Assembly: GCF_004022565.1 (NCBI RefSeq)
Contig: NZ_CP022987.1
Span: forward strand, 3,410,001 to 3,474,000
Source: Pollutimonas thiosulfatoxidans
GTDB lineage: Bacteria > Pseudomonadota > Gammaproteobacteria > Burkholderiales > Burkholderiaceae_B
Length of the DNA: 64,000 nucleotides
Reading direction: 5' to 3'
This document shows, piece after piece, positions 8,376 through 18,627 of the stretch. Made by a program: the position numbers and the translations under genes. Under the pieces are notes generated by a model that was not told the DNA's origin, made no database searches, and worked only from the letters and a program-made list of their open reading frames with translations. Numbering within the stretch: the stretch's first letter is position 1; every line of letters begins with the position of its first letter.

Positions 8376-11300
8376 TCACACTGCAGTAAATCAGAAATGG
8401 CGGCGGCCACTTGCTGCGCAATGTCTGGCCCCAGCATGCTGACATGATCCCCGGGAACTTCGCACACGGGAATCTCGGCATCGGTATACGCTTGCCAGCC
8501 CATTGCCGACATGGCCAATTGCTGCGCCTCCGCGTCGCTGAGGTCGCCGGCGCGCGGGTGCGCCGCCCTGATAATAGCCAACCGCAAGTCGCGGTTGTCC
8601 CCTGGTTGCGGCTGGTAGGCCAGATAGGCTGCATATTGCACCAAGCTGCAATGGTGCACGCGCTTCAGCCACTCCACTGTGGCTGCCGGCGGTATCAGAC
8701 CGGCGGCATGCGAGCGCGCCAGCGCCAGCTCGAAGCGCTGCGCTGCAGGTGCGGCCACCAGTTCGTCCAAGGTGATGGGCGTATCCACGTCTTGAAAGCG
8801 AGCGCGTACATCCACCATTCTGAGCAGCCATTGTGCGTCGGCCTGCGCGGCGTCCCCGCTCAGGATGGAAGCACGCTGCAGTGGTGCCGGGGTGTCCAGG
8901 ATGATGACGCGCTCCGGGGCGCGGCCCTGATCGGCAAGCTGGCGAGCCATTTCGAATGCGACGATGCCACCGAAAGAATAGCCGCCGATCCAGCGCGGGC
9001 TTGCCAGTCCGCGCGCGGCCAGCGCCTCTAGGCCGGCGCTGGCCAGCGACTGAACGCTGTCGAGCGGGGTCTGGCCCTCTTCCAGGCCGGGTGCCTGGAT
9101 AGCCCACAAGGGTATATGGGGCGGCATGGCACGCGCCAGATCCAGGAACACACTGACGTCTCCAGCGATTGGATGTACGCAGATAAAGGGCTCGAAAGGG
9201 CCTTCTTCAGCTTGCCGGCCGCTCATGTCGACGACGGGCGACCAGCTTTGCCCTGCTTGTATGGCGTGAGCCAGGGCCGCGATGGAGCGGTGTTCTAGCA
9301 ACAGCGATATCGGAACTGGCTTCTCCAGCGCCTGCCCCAGCCGCAAGGCCAGTTGGCTAAGCTGCAGCGAGGTCAAGCCCAGTTGCCAGAACTCCGTGTC
9401 CAGTTCGTAGCCATTCGCATTGCCTCCGTGTTGCGGCTCGGCGGGGATGAGGTCGGCGACGATGGCGGTGATGCGCGCTTCCAGCGTGCTTCGCGGCCGG
9501 GTGGAGAAGCGCAGTGTCTGGGCGACAACGGGGTTGAGCTGTACCACTCTGTGCATGCCGGTGGGACGGGGCAGATGGCCAATGGGGAGATCGGCCGCGG
9601 TGGGCAGCGCTGTCAGTATCGCGGCGAGTGCTGCCAGGATGTCCGAACCGCTCTCGTGTTCGCGGTCATCGTCCGGTTGCACCACGGACAGCACCATGGC
9701 GTCGCCGGGGACTGCAATAAAAGTCAGGTCGTAGGCGGTCTTCAGGCGGGACTGTACTGATTCTACGGTCAGTCCTTCAGCGCCGGCCCAGGCGCTGGTT
9801 CCGGAAGCCAGGTTCTCGACGACGACCAGAGTATCGAAGATCGGCCCGGAACCGGCCTTGGTACTGACCGTTTCCGCGATATCAGCCCCGGACAGGTGGG
9901 CATGTTGTTGCAGTTGGCCCAGCAGGGTGTGCAATTGCGCCAGATATTGGCCGATGGTGGTGTGTGCATCGAGTTGCAACCGTACGGGCAGGTTGTTGAT
10001 GAACAGGCCGACGATGCTTTCGACGCCCGGTACGTCTGCAGGTCGCCCGCTGACTGTTGTACCGAATGTGACGTCCTGGCTCTCCAGCCGGCTGGAGAGC
10101 CATACGGCCCAGGCAAAGTGAATCGCGGCGGCAAGCGTCAGGCCGCGCCTGCGGCTAAAGGCTACCAGCGCGCGCGTTGCCTCGCGCGACAAGGCCAATT
10201 TGGTGCTTGTGTAGCCCGTGGCGGCCTGCTGTGCGGGCGGATACAGGCGACGTCCGGCGGGCAGCCCGCGCAGCATGCTGGAAAAATAGTTCTTGCCGGC
10301 TGCGCTGTCGGTCTGCGCGAGCCAAGCGATATAGCTGCGATATGGCGCCGGAGTATCCAGCAGGGCGGGGCGACCGCTGCGGACAGACTCGTAAATCGCG
10401 CGTACCTCGCGCTCCAGCCGGCCCAGGCACCACCCATCCACCAGCAGGTGGTGAAAGCTGGCTACCAAATACAGGTCGTCTTCGGCGACCTGAATGCCAT
10501 GCAGCCTGAGCAGCGGCGCGGTCGTCATATCGAAGCCTTGCGCGCGATCGGCTGCCAGGAAGGCGTCCAGTCTTGCGGCATCGAAGGCCGGCCAGCGGTG
10601 AAATTCAAGCGGCAGGGCCGTGGAGCGGTGCACGACCTGCAAAGGACGTGAAAGCCCACGCCAGTGGAACGCGGTACGCAATACATCGTGGCGGTCGATA
10701 ACTGTCTTCCACGCATGAGCCAGCGCGGCGTGATCCAGCCTGCCGCGTATGCGCATGCAGCTTTGCTCGAAGTTGATCTCGGATTGCGCGGCCCCCAGCG
10801 TATGCACCAACATCGCTTCCTGCATGGGCGACAAGGGGTAGATGTCGGCTACCTCAGGCGTGTTCGCCAATAAAGAGTCCAACTCCCTTACATCAAGAGC
10901 AGCCAGCGGGAAGTCCGCTGGCGTGTACAGGGCTTGCCGAACATGCTCGGTGGCAAGGGCCATCTGTTCAAGTGCGGTCGCCACACGCTGGAGCAACTGA
11001 GCGGCTCCGCCAGCGGGCGAGACCCCTGCCCAGGCAAGCTGAATCTGATCGCCCAATGTTCTCGCAAGCAGGATGCCCCGCACAGAGAGGCTGAATGCCG
11101 GTGAAGAATGCAGCGCGATGGCGCCTGCAGCGCCGGCGACGGCAGTTTGCCACGCGACGCCGACGCTGGCCGATGGCAGGTCAAAGGTATGGGCGAGGAC
11201 GCGGAAGACCGGGCCGGCGGGTGCTACAGTCTGCCGGGCAATTTTTATGGCTTTCAGGTGCTCGATGGGATCCATGGGGCCCGTTGGAGCCGCGATCGGC

Positions 11301-14300
11301 AGCACGCACTCCAGGTTGCCCGGTAAGGTGTCAACAGCGGGGGCGTCCAACGGCATGTTGCGTTGCGTGTCGATGGCCTCAATCAGCAGGGCCGAGCCCC
11401 GCGGATGCACCTCCAGTGCTTGGGCCAAAGCCGTACACAACAGATCGATAGGCGTAGTCCGCAGCCGCGTTGGTGCAAGTGTCAGCAAAGCTGCCGTAAC
11501 GGCGGGGCTGACCGTGAGGCGAGCGACGATCTGGTCGGTGTCTTCGTCCGGGCTGGACCATAGTGGCTGGGCAGTAGCATGTGCTGTTGCTTCAAGCGCG
11601 CGCAGGCCTGCGCCCGAAGCTTGGATGTCGGCGTAATCCCTAAGCCAGTTCAGCCAGCGGCCCAGGTTGCTGGCCTGTTCGAGTGGCGTGGTGACGGCTG
11701 CTCCGGTGCTCAATGCACCGTCAAGCTCCGACAGTATCAGGCCAGCGGTCGTTTCATCGCCGATGGCCCGGTGCAGGGCCAGGACAATAATGGCGCCGCC
11801 TGCCGGTCCGCGGTCGATCAGGGTGGAGGTGACCATGACCCCACTTTCCAGGTGCAAGCCCCGTCCAAGGCGCTTCGCATGTTCGTCGACCCAGTCGTGC
11901 AATTGTGCATCGGCAAGCTCGGGCACTTCTATGGTGCGGATAGGCAGGCGCGCGGTGTAGGCCATGATCTCGACGCGGCTGGTTTCGCCATCCTTGACCC
12001 ATCGCAGGCGCAGGGCATCGTGGCGCTCGGCCAACCGTTGCATGGCCAGGGCCAGCTCTAGCACCGTTACCGAGCGGTCCATGCGCAGACTGGCCAACAG
12101 GAAGTCGCAGCCCCGGTCACCGTGGGCTGCAGCCGGCACAAGTTCGGCGTCGAAAATCTGTTCGCGAGCCACACGGCGCACACGTGCCCGCGCGTTCGCG
12201 GCCGCCTCGGCAAGTTGCCTGATGGTTTGCAACTGAAAGACATCGGTGGGTGCCAGGGGCAGGCCCGCGGCGGCAGCGCGGGCAGCCATGCGGATGGCGG
12301 TGATCGAGTCTCCGCCCACATGGAAGAAATTATCGGTAATGCCTACCGTAGCCAGGCCCAGCAGCTCCAGCCAGATGCCGTGCAAGATGCACTCTTCTTC
12401 GGTCTGTGGCGGCGCCAGCTCCGCGACCCTATCGTAGTGCTGATCCTGAACCGCCGGCAATGCCTTGCGATCGACCTTGCCGTTTGCATTCAACGGCAAG
12501 GCGTCCAGCACCACGTAGGCATGAGGCAACATGTATGCGGGCAATTGACCCTCGAGAAACGCGCGCAGATCGGCCGGGGCGGGACCCGGAGCGGCCTGCG
12601 GAACGAGATAGGCCACCAACTGGCGGTCTCCACCATGTTGGCGTGGAGCGGCCATATGTACGCTGCGTATATCGGGATGCTGTCCCAGCGCCGTGGCGAT
12701 CTCCGCCAGCTCTATTCGGAAGCCTCGCAGCTTGATCTGGTCGTCTGCGCGGCCGGCGAAGAGCACGGTGCCGTCGTTCCGCCAGCGACCGTAATCGCCG
12801 CTACGGTACATGCGGGCATCGGCGCGATCGTCAAAAGGATCGGGCAGAAAGGAAGCGGCTGTACGCATGGGGTCGCCGGCATAGCCCAGAGCCACGCCAT
12901 CACCGCCCACGTAGATCTCACCGACGACGCCGGGCGGCAGCGGCTGTCCGCAGCGATCCAATATATAGACGGTGCTGTTGGCAATGGGCCGCCCTATGGG
13001 GACGGACAGACTGTCCCCTTCCAGCAAGGCAAGGTCGTAGACGGTGCTGAACGTGGTGTTTTCGGTCGGTCCGTATCCATTAAGCAAGCGCAGCCCGGTT
13101 TCGGCCCCGGCAGCCAACACCGCACGCGCGGCATCGCCGTTGACAGCGTCGCCGCCGGTCATCACCAAGCGTTCGCCAGCGAATACACCCGGGTCGACCC
13201 CGGCCAGCTCCTGGAACAGACCGGCAGTGACCCACAGCAGAGTGATGCGGTCGCGGGCCAATAACTGCTTCAGCCGCTGGCAATCCAGTATGGATTCCTT
13301 ATCAACGACGACGGCGGTGCCGCCATTGAGCAGCGGCGCCCAGATCTCCAGAGTAGAGGCATCAAAAGCGGGATTTGAGTAGACGGCGCTACGGGTGTCG
13401 GGACCGAATTGCGCGAAGTTGGTGTCGCGGACCAGACGGACGACGGCCCGATGCGGAACCGCGACGCCCTTGGGCTCGCCTGTCGACCCCGACGTAAACA
13501 TGACGTAGGCAGTGGCGTTCGCTGGCACCTCCTTGCCATCGTAGGGAGGCAAGCGGGCGGCGGCATCCTTTAGGCCCTGGACGCTCAACAGGATCAACGC
13601 AGCATGCTCTGCGCCATCGTCCCCCTGGGCGATCGCGGCGCGTGCGCCGATGGACGCAGCCAGCCGCAAGCGATGGGCCGGAGGGTGGCTGGGATCCAGG
13701 GGTACATAGCTTGCTCCCAGTCGCAGCAATGCCAGCACCAGGGCAAGGAAGTCGGCGGACATGGGCAGCGCCAGCAAGACTGCGTCGCCCTGGCCTATGC
13801 CCGAGGCGGCCAGCGCGCTGGCCAGACGCGCAGACTGGTCGCTCAGGGTCGCGTAATTTACGCGATGCCCCTGGTCGTCAATGGCGGTATGTTGCGCAAA
13901 CTTGGCTGCTGTCTCGTAAAAGAGCGCTGCGATGGAGTGCTCGCGCGGGTAGGCGCTGCGGTTGTCGTTGTATTGGGCGAGCAGTGCCCGGCCATCGGCC
14001 GGATCAATCAAGGGCAGTTCGCTCAGCGGCCGTCCGGGTGCGTCAGCCACAGCCCTCATCACGGTGCCAAACCACGCCAGCAGTTGCTGCACCGTGCCGG
14101 CGTTAAAAATCGACGCGTCGTAACGGCACCATAAGTCCAGTTGGTCGGTTCCAGTTTGGTAGATGAAAGACAGGTCGGCCTTTGCAGCCTGGTCCGCCTG
14201 GTCATCAATAATTGCGAAACGGGTGCCATCGCTGGCCTGCTGCGGGGGCGAGGCAGGCTCCAGCGTGCCGAACAGCACTTGCATCAGCGGAGGCACGTTC

Positions 14301-15361
14301 GCCTGGCGCTCGATGCCTATGGTCTGGACGATGCGTTGAAACGGGGCATCCCGGTGGCGCAGTCCGTCATGGAAGGCCACGCGCACTTGGTCGAGCAAGT
14401 TGGAAAAGCTCGTATCCATTGAACAGGACACGCGCAGCGGCAGGGTATCGACCAGCATGCCGACCAGCCGGGTAAGTTCCGGGCGGGTGCGCTTGGACAC
14501 CGGGACGGCGACCACCAAATCGTCCAGACCGCTCCAGCGGTGCAATACGGCAAAGAAAACCGCCAAATATGCCAGAAAAGGCGTAGTTCCGCGCTGGCGC
14601 GCCAGTTCGTCCAACGCGTGGGCGGCGCCATGCGCCAGGGTCAGCCGCTGGGCCGCACCCGAGGGCGTCCCGCCATGCTGGCGCCGCCGATCCAGCGGCA
14701 GGTCCAGGGCGGCAGGCACCTGGTCCAGCGCAGCCTGCCAGTACTCCATCGCAGCGGCCAGCGCTGGCGCATCCGGGGCACCAAAGCGATCTTGCTCCCA
14801 ATCGGCGTAATCAGGATATTGCAGCGGCAGTTCGCTCCACTGGGGCGGCGTGTCGCGCAGCGCCCCATCGTAGGCGGCTACCAAATCGTCCAGCAGTATC
14901 GAAAGCGAGCCGCCATCGGCGATGGCATGGTGCAAAATCACGATCAGCGCCGACGGGCATTCGGCACACGAGCCATTGCCGGGCAGAGCCAGGGCCGCGC
15001 GCACCAGCGGACCGTTCTCCATGTCGAAGGGCGGCGCCATCAGGGCGGCGACCAGCGAAGTTATTTCGCGCTGCCAGATATCATTTGTGCTTGCCACGAT
15101 GCCGATGTGCGGCAGTTCGATCAAGCGGTCATCCGCGATGGCCAGCATGGGCACTTCATTGATCAGCGGCAGCGCTGCGCGCAGCACGTCGTGGCGTTCG
15201 ATCACGGCGTCAAAAGCGCGCTGCAGGGCGTTCAGATCGGGTTCGCCCTCAATACTGATGACCAGGGGAACCGCGTATTCGGATCCGCCGGGCTGCAGCA
15301 GATCCTGATAGCGCAGTTGCTGCTGCGCGAAAGTGGCGGCGGCAATGTAGCCGCTGCTCAT
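8339..15361 (-). CDS. NRPS-B: C-A-T-(degenerate E)-C-T-TE
   Basis: This 2340-residue terminal nonribosomal peptide synthetase has seven domains. C1 (about 5-440) has HHAIADG at 144-150 and looks LCL-type. The A domain (about 460-960) has TSGSTGEPKG, YGPTEN and a hand-read code DALWMGGTFK, closest to valine. T1 has VGGDSI with Ser1019. A domain with epimerase ending (YTPADFPLA) at about 1060-1495 has lost its catalytic motif: HRAIGDE at 1197-1203. C2 carries HHLLVDG at 1637-1643 and the SPMQEAM start of DCL-type domains. T2 has GLTSL with Ser1998. TE has GYSFGG with Ser2129 and a late GDH histidine. No A domain lies between C2 and T2. The start overlaps the NRPS-A stop by four bases. Confidence 0.93.
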   Translation of the reverse strand: MSSGYIAAATFAQQQLRYQDLLQPGGSEYAVPLVISIEGEPDLNALQRAFDAVIERHDVLRAALPLINEVPMLAIADDRLIELPHIGIVASTNDIWQREITSLVAALMAPPFDMENGPLVRAALALPGNGSCAECPSALIVILHHAIADGGSLSILLDDLVAAYDGALRDTPPQWSELPLQYPDYADWEQDRFGAPDAPALAAAMEYWQAALDQVPAALDLPLDRRRQHGGTPSGAAQRLTLAHGAAHALDELARQRGTTPFLAYLAVFFAVLHRWSGLDDLVVAVPVSKRTRPELTRLVGMLVDTLPLRVSCSMDTSFSNLLDQVRVAFHDGLRHRDAPFQRIVQTIGIERQANVPPLMQVLFGTLEPASPPQQASDGTRFAIIDDQADQAAKADLSFIYQTGTDQLDLWCRYDASIFNAGTVQQLLAWFGTVMRAVADAPGRPLSELPLIDPADGRALLAQYNDNRSAYPREHSIAALFYETAAKFAQHTAIDDQGHRVNYATLSDQSARLASALAASGIGQGDAVLLALPMSADFLALVLALLRLGASYVPLDPSHPPAHRLRLAASIGARAAIAQGDDGAEHAALILLSVQGLKDAAARLPPYDGKEVPANATAYVMFTSGSTGEPKGVAVPHRAVVRLVRDTNFAQFGPDTRSAVYSNPAFDASTLEIWAPLLNGGTAVVVDKESILDCQRLKQLLARDRITLLWVTAGLFQELAGVDPGVFAGERLVMTGGDAVNGDAARAVLAAGAETGLRLLNGYGPTENTTFSTVYDLALLEGDSLSVPIGRPIANSTVYILDRCGQPLPPGVVGEIYVGGDGVALGYAGDPMRTAASFLPDPFDDRADARMYRSGDYGRWRNDGTVLFAGRADDQIKLRGFRIELAEIATALGQHPDIRSVHMAAPRQHGGDRQLVAYLVPQAAPGPAPADLRAFLEGQLPAYMLPHAYVVLDALPLNANGKVDRKALPAVQDQHYDRVAELAPPQTEEECILHGIWLELLGLATVGITDNFFHVGGDSITAIRMAARAAAAGLPLAPTDVFQLQTIRQLAEAAANARARVRRVAREQIFDAELVPAAAHGDRGCDFLLASLRMDRSVTVLELALAMQRLAERHDALRLRWVKDGETSRVEIMAYTARLPIRTIEVPELADAQLHDWVDEHAKRLGRGLHLESGVMVTSTLIDRGPAGGAIIVLALHRAIGDETTAGLILSELDGALSTGAAVTTPLEQASNLGRWLNWLRDYADIQASGAGLRALEATAHATAQPLWSSPDEDTDQIVARLTVSPAVTAALLTLAPTRLRTTPIDLLCTALAQALEVHPRGSALLIEAIDTQRNMPLDAPAVDTLPGNLECVLPIAAPTGPMDPIEHLKAIKIARQTVAPAGPVFRVLAHTFDLPSASVGVAWQTAVAGAAGAIALHSSPAFSLSVRGILLARTLGDQIQLAWAGVSPAGGAAQLLQRVATALEQMALATEHVRQALYTPADFPLAALDVRELDSLLANTPEVADIYPLSPMQEAMLVHTLGAAQSEINFEQSCMRIRGRLDHAALAHAWKTVIDRHDVLRTAFHWRGLSRPLQVVHRSTALPLEFHRWPAFDAARLDAFLAADRAQGFDMTTAPLLRLHGIQVAEDDLYLVASFHHLLVDGWCLGRLEREVRAIYESVRSGRPALLDTPAPYRSYIAWLAQTDSAAGKNYFSSMLRGLPAGRRLYPPAQQAATGYTSTKLALSREATRALVAFSRRRGLTLAAAIHFAWAVWLSSRLESQDVTFGTTVSGRPADVPGVESIVGLFINNLPVRLQLDAHTTIGQYLAQLHTLLGQLQQHAHLSGADIAETVSTKAGSGPIFDTLVVVENLASGTSAWAGAEGLTVESVQSRLKTAYDLTFIAVPGDAMVLSVVQPDDDREHESGSDILAALAAILTALPTAADLPIGHLPRPTGMHRVVQLNPVVAQTLRFSTRPRSTLEARITAIVADLIPAEPQHGGNANGYELDTEFWQLGLTSLQLSQLALRLGQALEKPVPISLLLEHRSIAALAHAIQAGQSWSPVVDMSGRQAEEGPFEPFICVHPIAGDVSVFLDLARAMPPHIPLWAIQAPGLEEGQTPLDSVQSLASAGLEALAARGLASPRWIGGYSFGGIVAFEMARQLADQGRAPERVIILDTPAPLQRASILSGDAAQADAQWLLRMVDVRARFQDVDTPITLDELVAAPAAQRFELALARSHAAGLIPPAATVEWLKRVHHCSLVQYAAYLAYQPQPGDNRDLRLAIIRAAHPRAGDLSDAEAQQLAMSAMGWQAYTDAEIPVCEVPGDHVSMLGPDIAQQVAAAISDLLQCDQAASRNARAAE

Positions 15362-18300
15362 TGCGCAGCGCCGGGAGTCAGGTTTACGCGGGTGCGTGTC
15401 CGTTTGCGCAAGCCCGGGCCCTCGTCGGCGTCGCGGCCGGCCAGCCGTGCAGCGAAATCGGCCAGCCGCGGGGCCTCGAACAGGTCGATAAGTTCGACCG
15501 CCAGCTTCAGATCACGGCGCAGTCGCGACACCATTTGCATGGCATCGAGCGAGCGGCCACCGATAGAAAAGAAGTTATCGTGTCGGCCAATGCCAGGACA
15601 GCTCAGTACAGCTTGCCACACCGAAGCAATGCTGCATTCCAGCTCGCCTTGCGGCGCTACAGTGGCGGCTTGCTGCCTTTGGACTTCGGGCAGATTGCGC
15701 TTGTCGACCTTGCCCGTCGGTGTGCGTGGCAACTGATCGTGCAGCATCACATGCTGCGGCACCATGTAATCAGGCAATAAGTGCTGGAGATGGCGCAGGA
15801 TGGCCTCGCGCGAAGGCAACTGGGCGCCCGCCACATGGGCCGCCAATTGTGGCGTTGCCTGGCCACTGCGCTGCGCCAAAACAATGGCTTCGTCTATGCC
15901 CGGCATTTCGCACAAGCAGGCTTCGATTTCGGGCAGCTCGATACGGTAGCCGCTGATCTTCACCTGCTCGTCAGTGCGTCCTTCAAAACGCAGTTTGCCG
16001 TCCCGGCCGCGGGTGACGCGATCGCCACTACGATAGGCGGTTTCATACGTTTTATCGTTGCTGAACGGATTAGCGACGAAGCGCTCGGCCGTCAGCTCAG
16101 GCTGGCCAACGTAACCCCGGGCCACCGCTGGTCCGGCGATCCATAGTTCGCCGGGGACCTCGGGCGGACACAATCGGCCGCGACTGTCCACCACATAACA
16201 ACGCATGCCCGGGATGGCACGCCCGATGGATACCGGCCCGTCGTCGCCCGGCCGGCATATTTCCCAACTGGCCCATACGGTCGTTTCGGTAGGTCCGTAT
16301 TCATTGGACAGGGCCACAGTGGGTAGGCGCGCGCCATGGCGTTCGACCAAATCGCGCGGGCAGGCTTCCCCTGCGACCACCGCCAATTGGAGGGTCGCGA
16401 AATCCGTCGGCTCGCCGGCTGATATAAGCAGGCTCCATTGGGACGGAATCATGATGGTTTGCGTGACGCCTTCGCGGCGTATCAGCGCCGCCAGCCGGTC
16501 GGGGTCGTTGGCCTCGACAGCGCGCGGCAGCACCAGGGTGCCGCCAGTGGCCAGCGTGCCGAATATGCCGGTTACCGAGCCATCAAATATTAGAGGGAAG
16601 GTAAGCAGCAAGCGGCGGTTGGGCCTGTCGGGATAGGCCGCGAGACGCGCGGCTACGTGGTAGGCCAGGTTGCCATGGGTGACCGACACGCCCTTGGGGC
16701 GGCCGGTGGAGCCGGAGGTGAAGATGACATAGGCTTCATCCGAGACCTGGGGCCGCTGCGCCGTCATGGCCGGTGTCGCCTGCGGCGTAGCGGGCGCTGC
16801 AAAATCATGGAGTTCCGATACGTCGATCGCGGCGGCGTCTGCGAAATCCAGCGTGCCGATTGCAATGACTGCGGCAAGGTTGGCCTGCGTCGCCATGTAG
16901 CGCTTGCGCTCGGTGGGGGCGTCCATATCCAGGGGGACGTAAGAGGCGCCGCCCAGCAAGGTTCCCAGGATGGCGGCAATACCCAGAGGGCTGCGTTCCA
17001 GATGGATGCCTACCCGGTCACCGCGTCCAATACCGACTGCTGACAGTCGGGCGGCAATGACATGGGCTTGGGCTAGCAGCCTTGCATAGCTTATTTGTTC
17101 GGTGCCATGCACCACGGCCGGCGCGTCGGGCCGTTGTGTTGCATAGCCCAGTATGGCGTCAATGACGGTCGATGCACTTAGCGCCGGCGTCTCGCCGTCG
17201 CCCTCGAGCTGAGCTTGCATGATGCCCGCAGGTAGGGCCTCTATGTCACGGACGGCGGTTTGTGCCTGGTCCGGAAGGCTGGCCAGCGTGTGGGCCAACA
17301 TATTCAGCCGCAACCTGGCGCCTGAGGCGTCGATGTGACGCTCATCGACCATCAAGTGCAGCACCAGACCGCCTGCCTGGCGCTCTACCATCAGGTTCAG
17401 CGGCATATCAGGCAGGGTGACGTCGCCGGTTTCAAGCAGCGTCAATCCGCTGCCCGCCAGCGCACCGGCTTCGTCCAGCGGGTAGTTCTGAAAGCCTACC
17501 AGGCTGTCAAACGGTAGCGCATCAGGCGCGAGCGCAAGCAAAGAGCGCAAGTCATCCATGCCCACCGGGCCGGCATCGCGCGCAGCGGCGGCCTGCGCCT
17601 GCAAGGCCCGCAGCCATGCATCCAGTGGACGCTCGTCGACCTTTGCCAGTACGGGTTGTATCTGTATCTGGATACCGACCAATCCGGCATGGCTTTCGCT
17701 GTCTATGGCCGCCGGCCGCAGGGCTTCAACCGCGCCGAAAAGCACGGTGTCGCTGTCGTGCAGGCGGGCCTGTACCAGCGCCCACGCGCCTTGAACCAGG
17801 GTGTTCACGGTAACGTGGGTGCATCTGGCCAGCTCGTCCAGTGCTTTGGCCAGCGTGGCTGGCAGATCTGTTCGGTGGGCCTTGATAACAGGGCTGGCGG
17901 TATCGGTAGTGGAGGCGCGTCGGGCGGCTGTCGCTCTTTCTTCGTTTTGCGCCTCGTCGGCCAGCAAGGCCCGCCAATAACGTCGGCCAGCTTCGGGATC
18001 GCAGGATTTTTCCCAGTCTACATAGCGACGATAAGTCGGGGCCGGCGGCAACCCCGGTTGCCGGCCCTCCAGCGCCGCACGATAAAGCGCGAACACATCG
18101 TTCAGGATAATGCCCAGCGACCAGCCGTCGACCGTAAGGTGATGCCGGGTCCACACCAGGATGTGGCGTGTCGGTGTAAGGCGCAGCAACGCGATGCGCA
18201 TCAGCGGCGGCTTGCGTATGTCGAAGGGCAGTGCCCTGTCGTTTGCCAGAAACTCGTCCAGCCTGGGTCGCCAGGCACCGCGGTCGGTCCAGTCCAGCAC

Positions 18301-18606
18301 GCTTACATTCAGCGGCGTCTGACGGTGTACGACCTGGAACGGATGATCTTTTAAGTCCCAATGGAAGCCGCTACGCAGAGCGGTATGGCGGTCTACGGCG
18401 GCTTGCCAGGCGGCACTGAACCGGTCGCCGTCCAGAGCGCCCTCCAGCATGGCCCACCATTGCCCCATGTAAAGAGGCTGGTCGGGATAGGCGAGGCAAC
18501 GCATAAGCAATGCCTGCTGCATCCGTGTAAGGGGGTAGGCGTCTTCGATAGGCCGCAGTGCGGCGTGAGGCTGTGCTTGCACGGGAGAGGCGGGGGATGC
18601 CGGCAA
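15358..18606 (-). CDS. NRPS-A: C-A-T single-module synthetase
   Basis: This 1082-residue elongation module has one of each core domain. The C domain has HHLTVDG at 155-161 and begins with YPLTRMQQALL, a DCL-type feature fitting an upstream partner that ends in an epimerase. The A domain has TSGSTGRPKG, NEYGPTETT and YRSGD; its hand-read code is DGTIVAEVWK, closest to the tyrosine code DGTITAEVAK, so an aromatic substrate is the best guess. The T domain has IGGRSL with Ser1019, an Arg instead of the usual Asp or His before the serine. The C-terminal tail is basic (LRKRTRTR), possibly a docking segment. ATGA coupling leads into NRPS-B. Confidence 0.93.
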   Translation of the reverse strand: MPASPASPVQAQPHAALRPIEDAYPLTRMQQALLMRCLAYPDQPLYMGQWWAMLEGALDGDRFSAAWQAAVDRHTALRSGFHWDLKDHPFQVVHRQTPLNVSVLDWTDRGAWRPRLDEFLANDRALPFDIRKPPLMRIALLRLTPTRHILVWTRHHLTVDGWSLGIILNDVFALYRAALEGRQPGLPPAPTYRRYVDWEKSCDPEAGRRYWRALLADEAQNEERATAARRASTTDTASPVIKAHRTDLPATLAKALDELARCTHVTVNTLVQGAWALVQARLHDSDTVLFGAVEALRPAAIDSESHAGLVGIQIQIQPVLAKVDERPLDAWLRALQAQAAAARDAGPVGMDDLRSLLALAPDALPFDSLVGFQNYPLDEAGALAGSGLTLLETGDVTLPDMPLNLMVERQAGGLVLHLMVDERHIDASGARLRLNMLAHTLASLPDQAQTAVRDIEALPAGIMQAQLEGDGETPALSASTVIDAILGYATQRPDAPAVVHGTEQISYARLLAQAHVIAARLSAVGIGRGDRVGIHLERSPLGIAAILGTLLGGASYVPLDMDAPTERKRYMATQANLAAVIAIGTLDFADAAAIDVSELHDFAAPATPQATPAMTAQRPQVSDEAYVIFTSGSTGRPKGVSVTHGNLAYHVAARLAAYPDRPNRRLLLTFPLIFDGSVTGIFGTLATGGTLVLPRAVEANDPDRLAALIRREGVTQTIMIPSQWSLLISAGEPTDFATLQLAVVAGEACPRDLVERHGARLPTVALSNEYGPTETTVWASWEICRPGDDGPVSIGRAIPGMRCYVVDSRGRLCPPEVPGELWIAGPAVARGYVGQPELTAERFVANPFSNDKTYETAYRSGDRVTRGRDGKLRFEGRTDEQVKISGYRIELPEIEACLCEMPGIDEAIVLAQRSGQATPQLAAHVAGAQLPSREAILRHLQHLLPDYMVPQHVMLHDQLPRTPTGKVDKRNLPEVQRQQAATVAPQGELECSIASVWQAVLSCPGIGRHDNFFSIGGRSLDAMQMVSRLRRDLKLAVELIDLFEAPRLADFAARLAGRDADEGPGLRKRTRTRVNLTPGAAQ

Positions 18607-18627
18607 GGACGTCCCCCGCAGAAGTTG

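Noticed and set aside
10865..12180. Reading the E-like region of NRPS-B as a second ordinary C domain
   Set aside because: Its end (YTPADFPLA and following leucine-rich turn) is E-type, and it is directly followed by a complete C domain, so a decayed E domain fits better.
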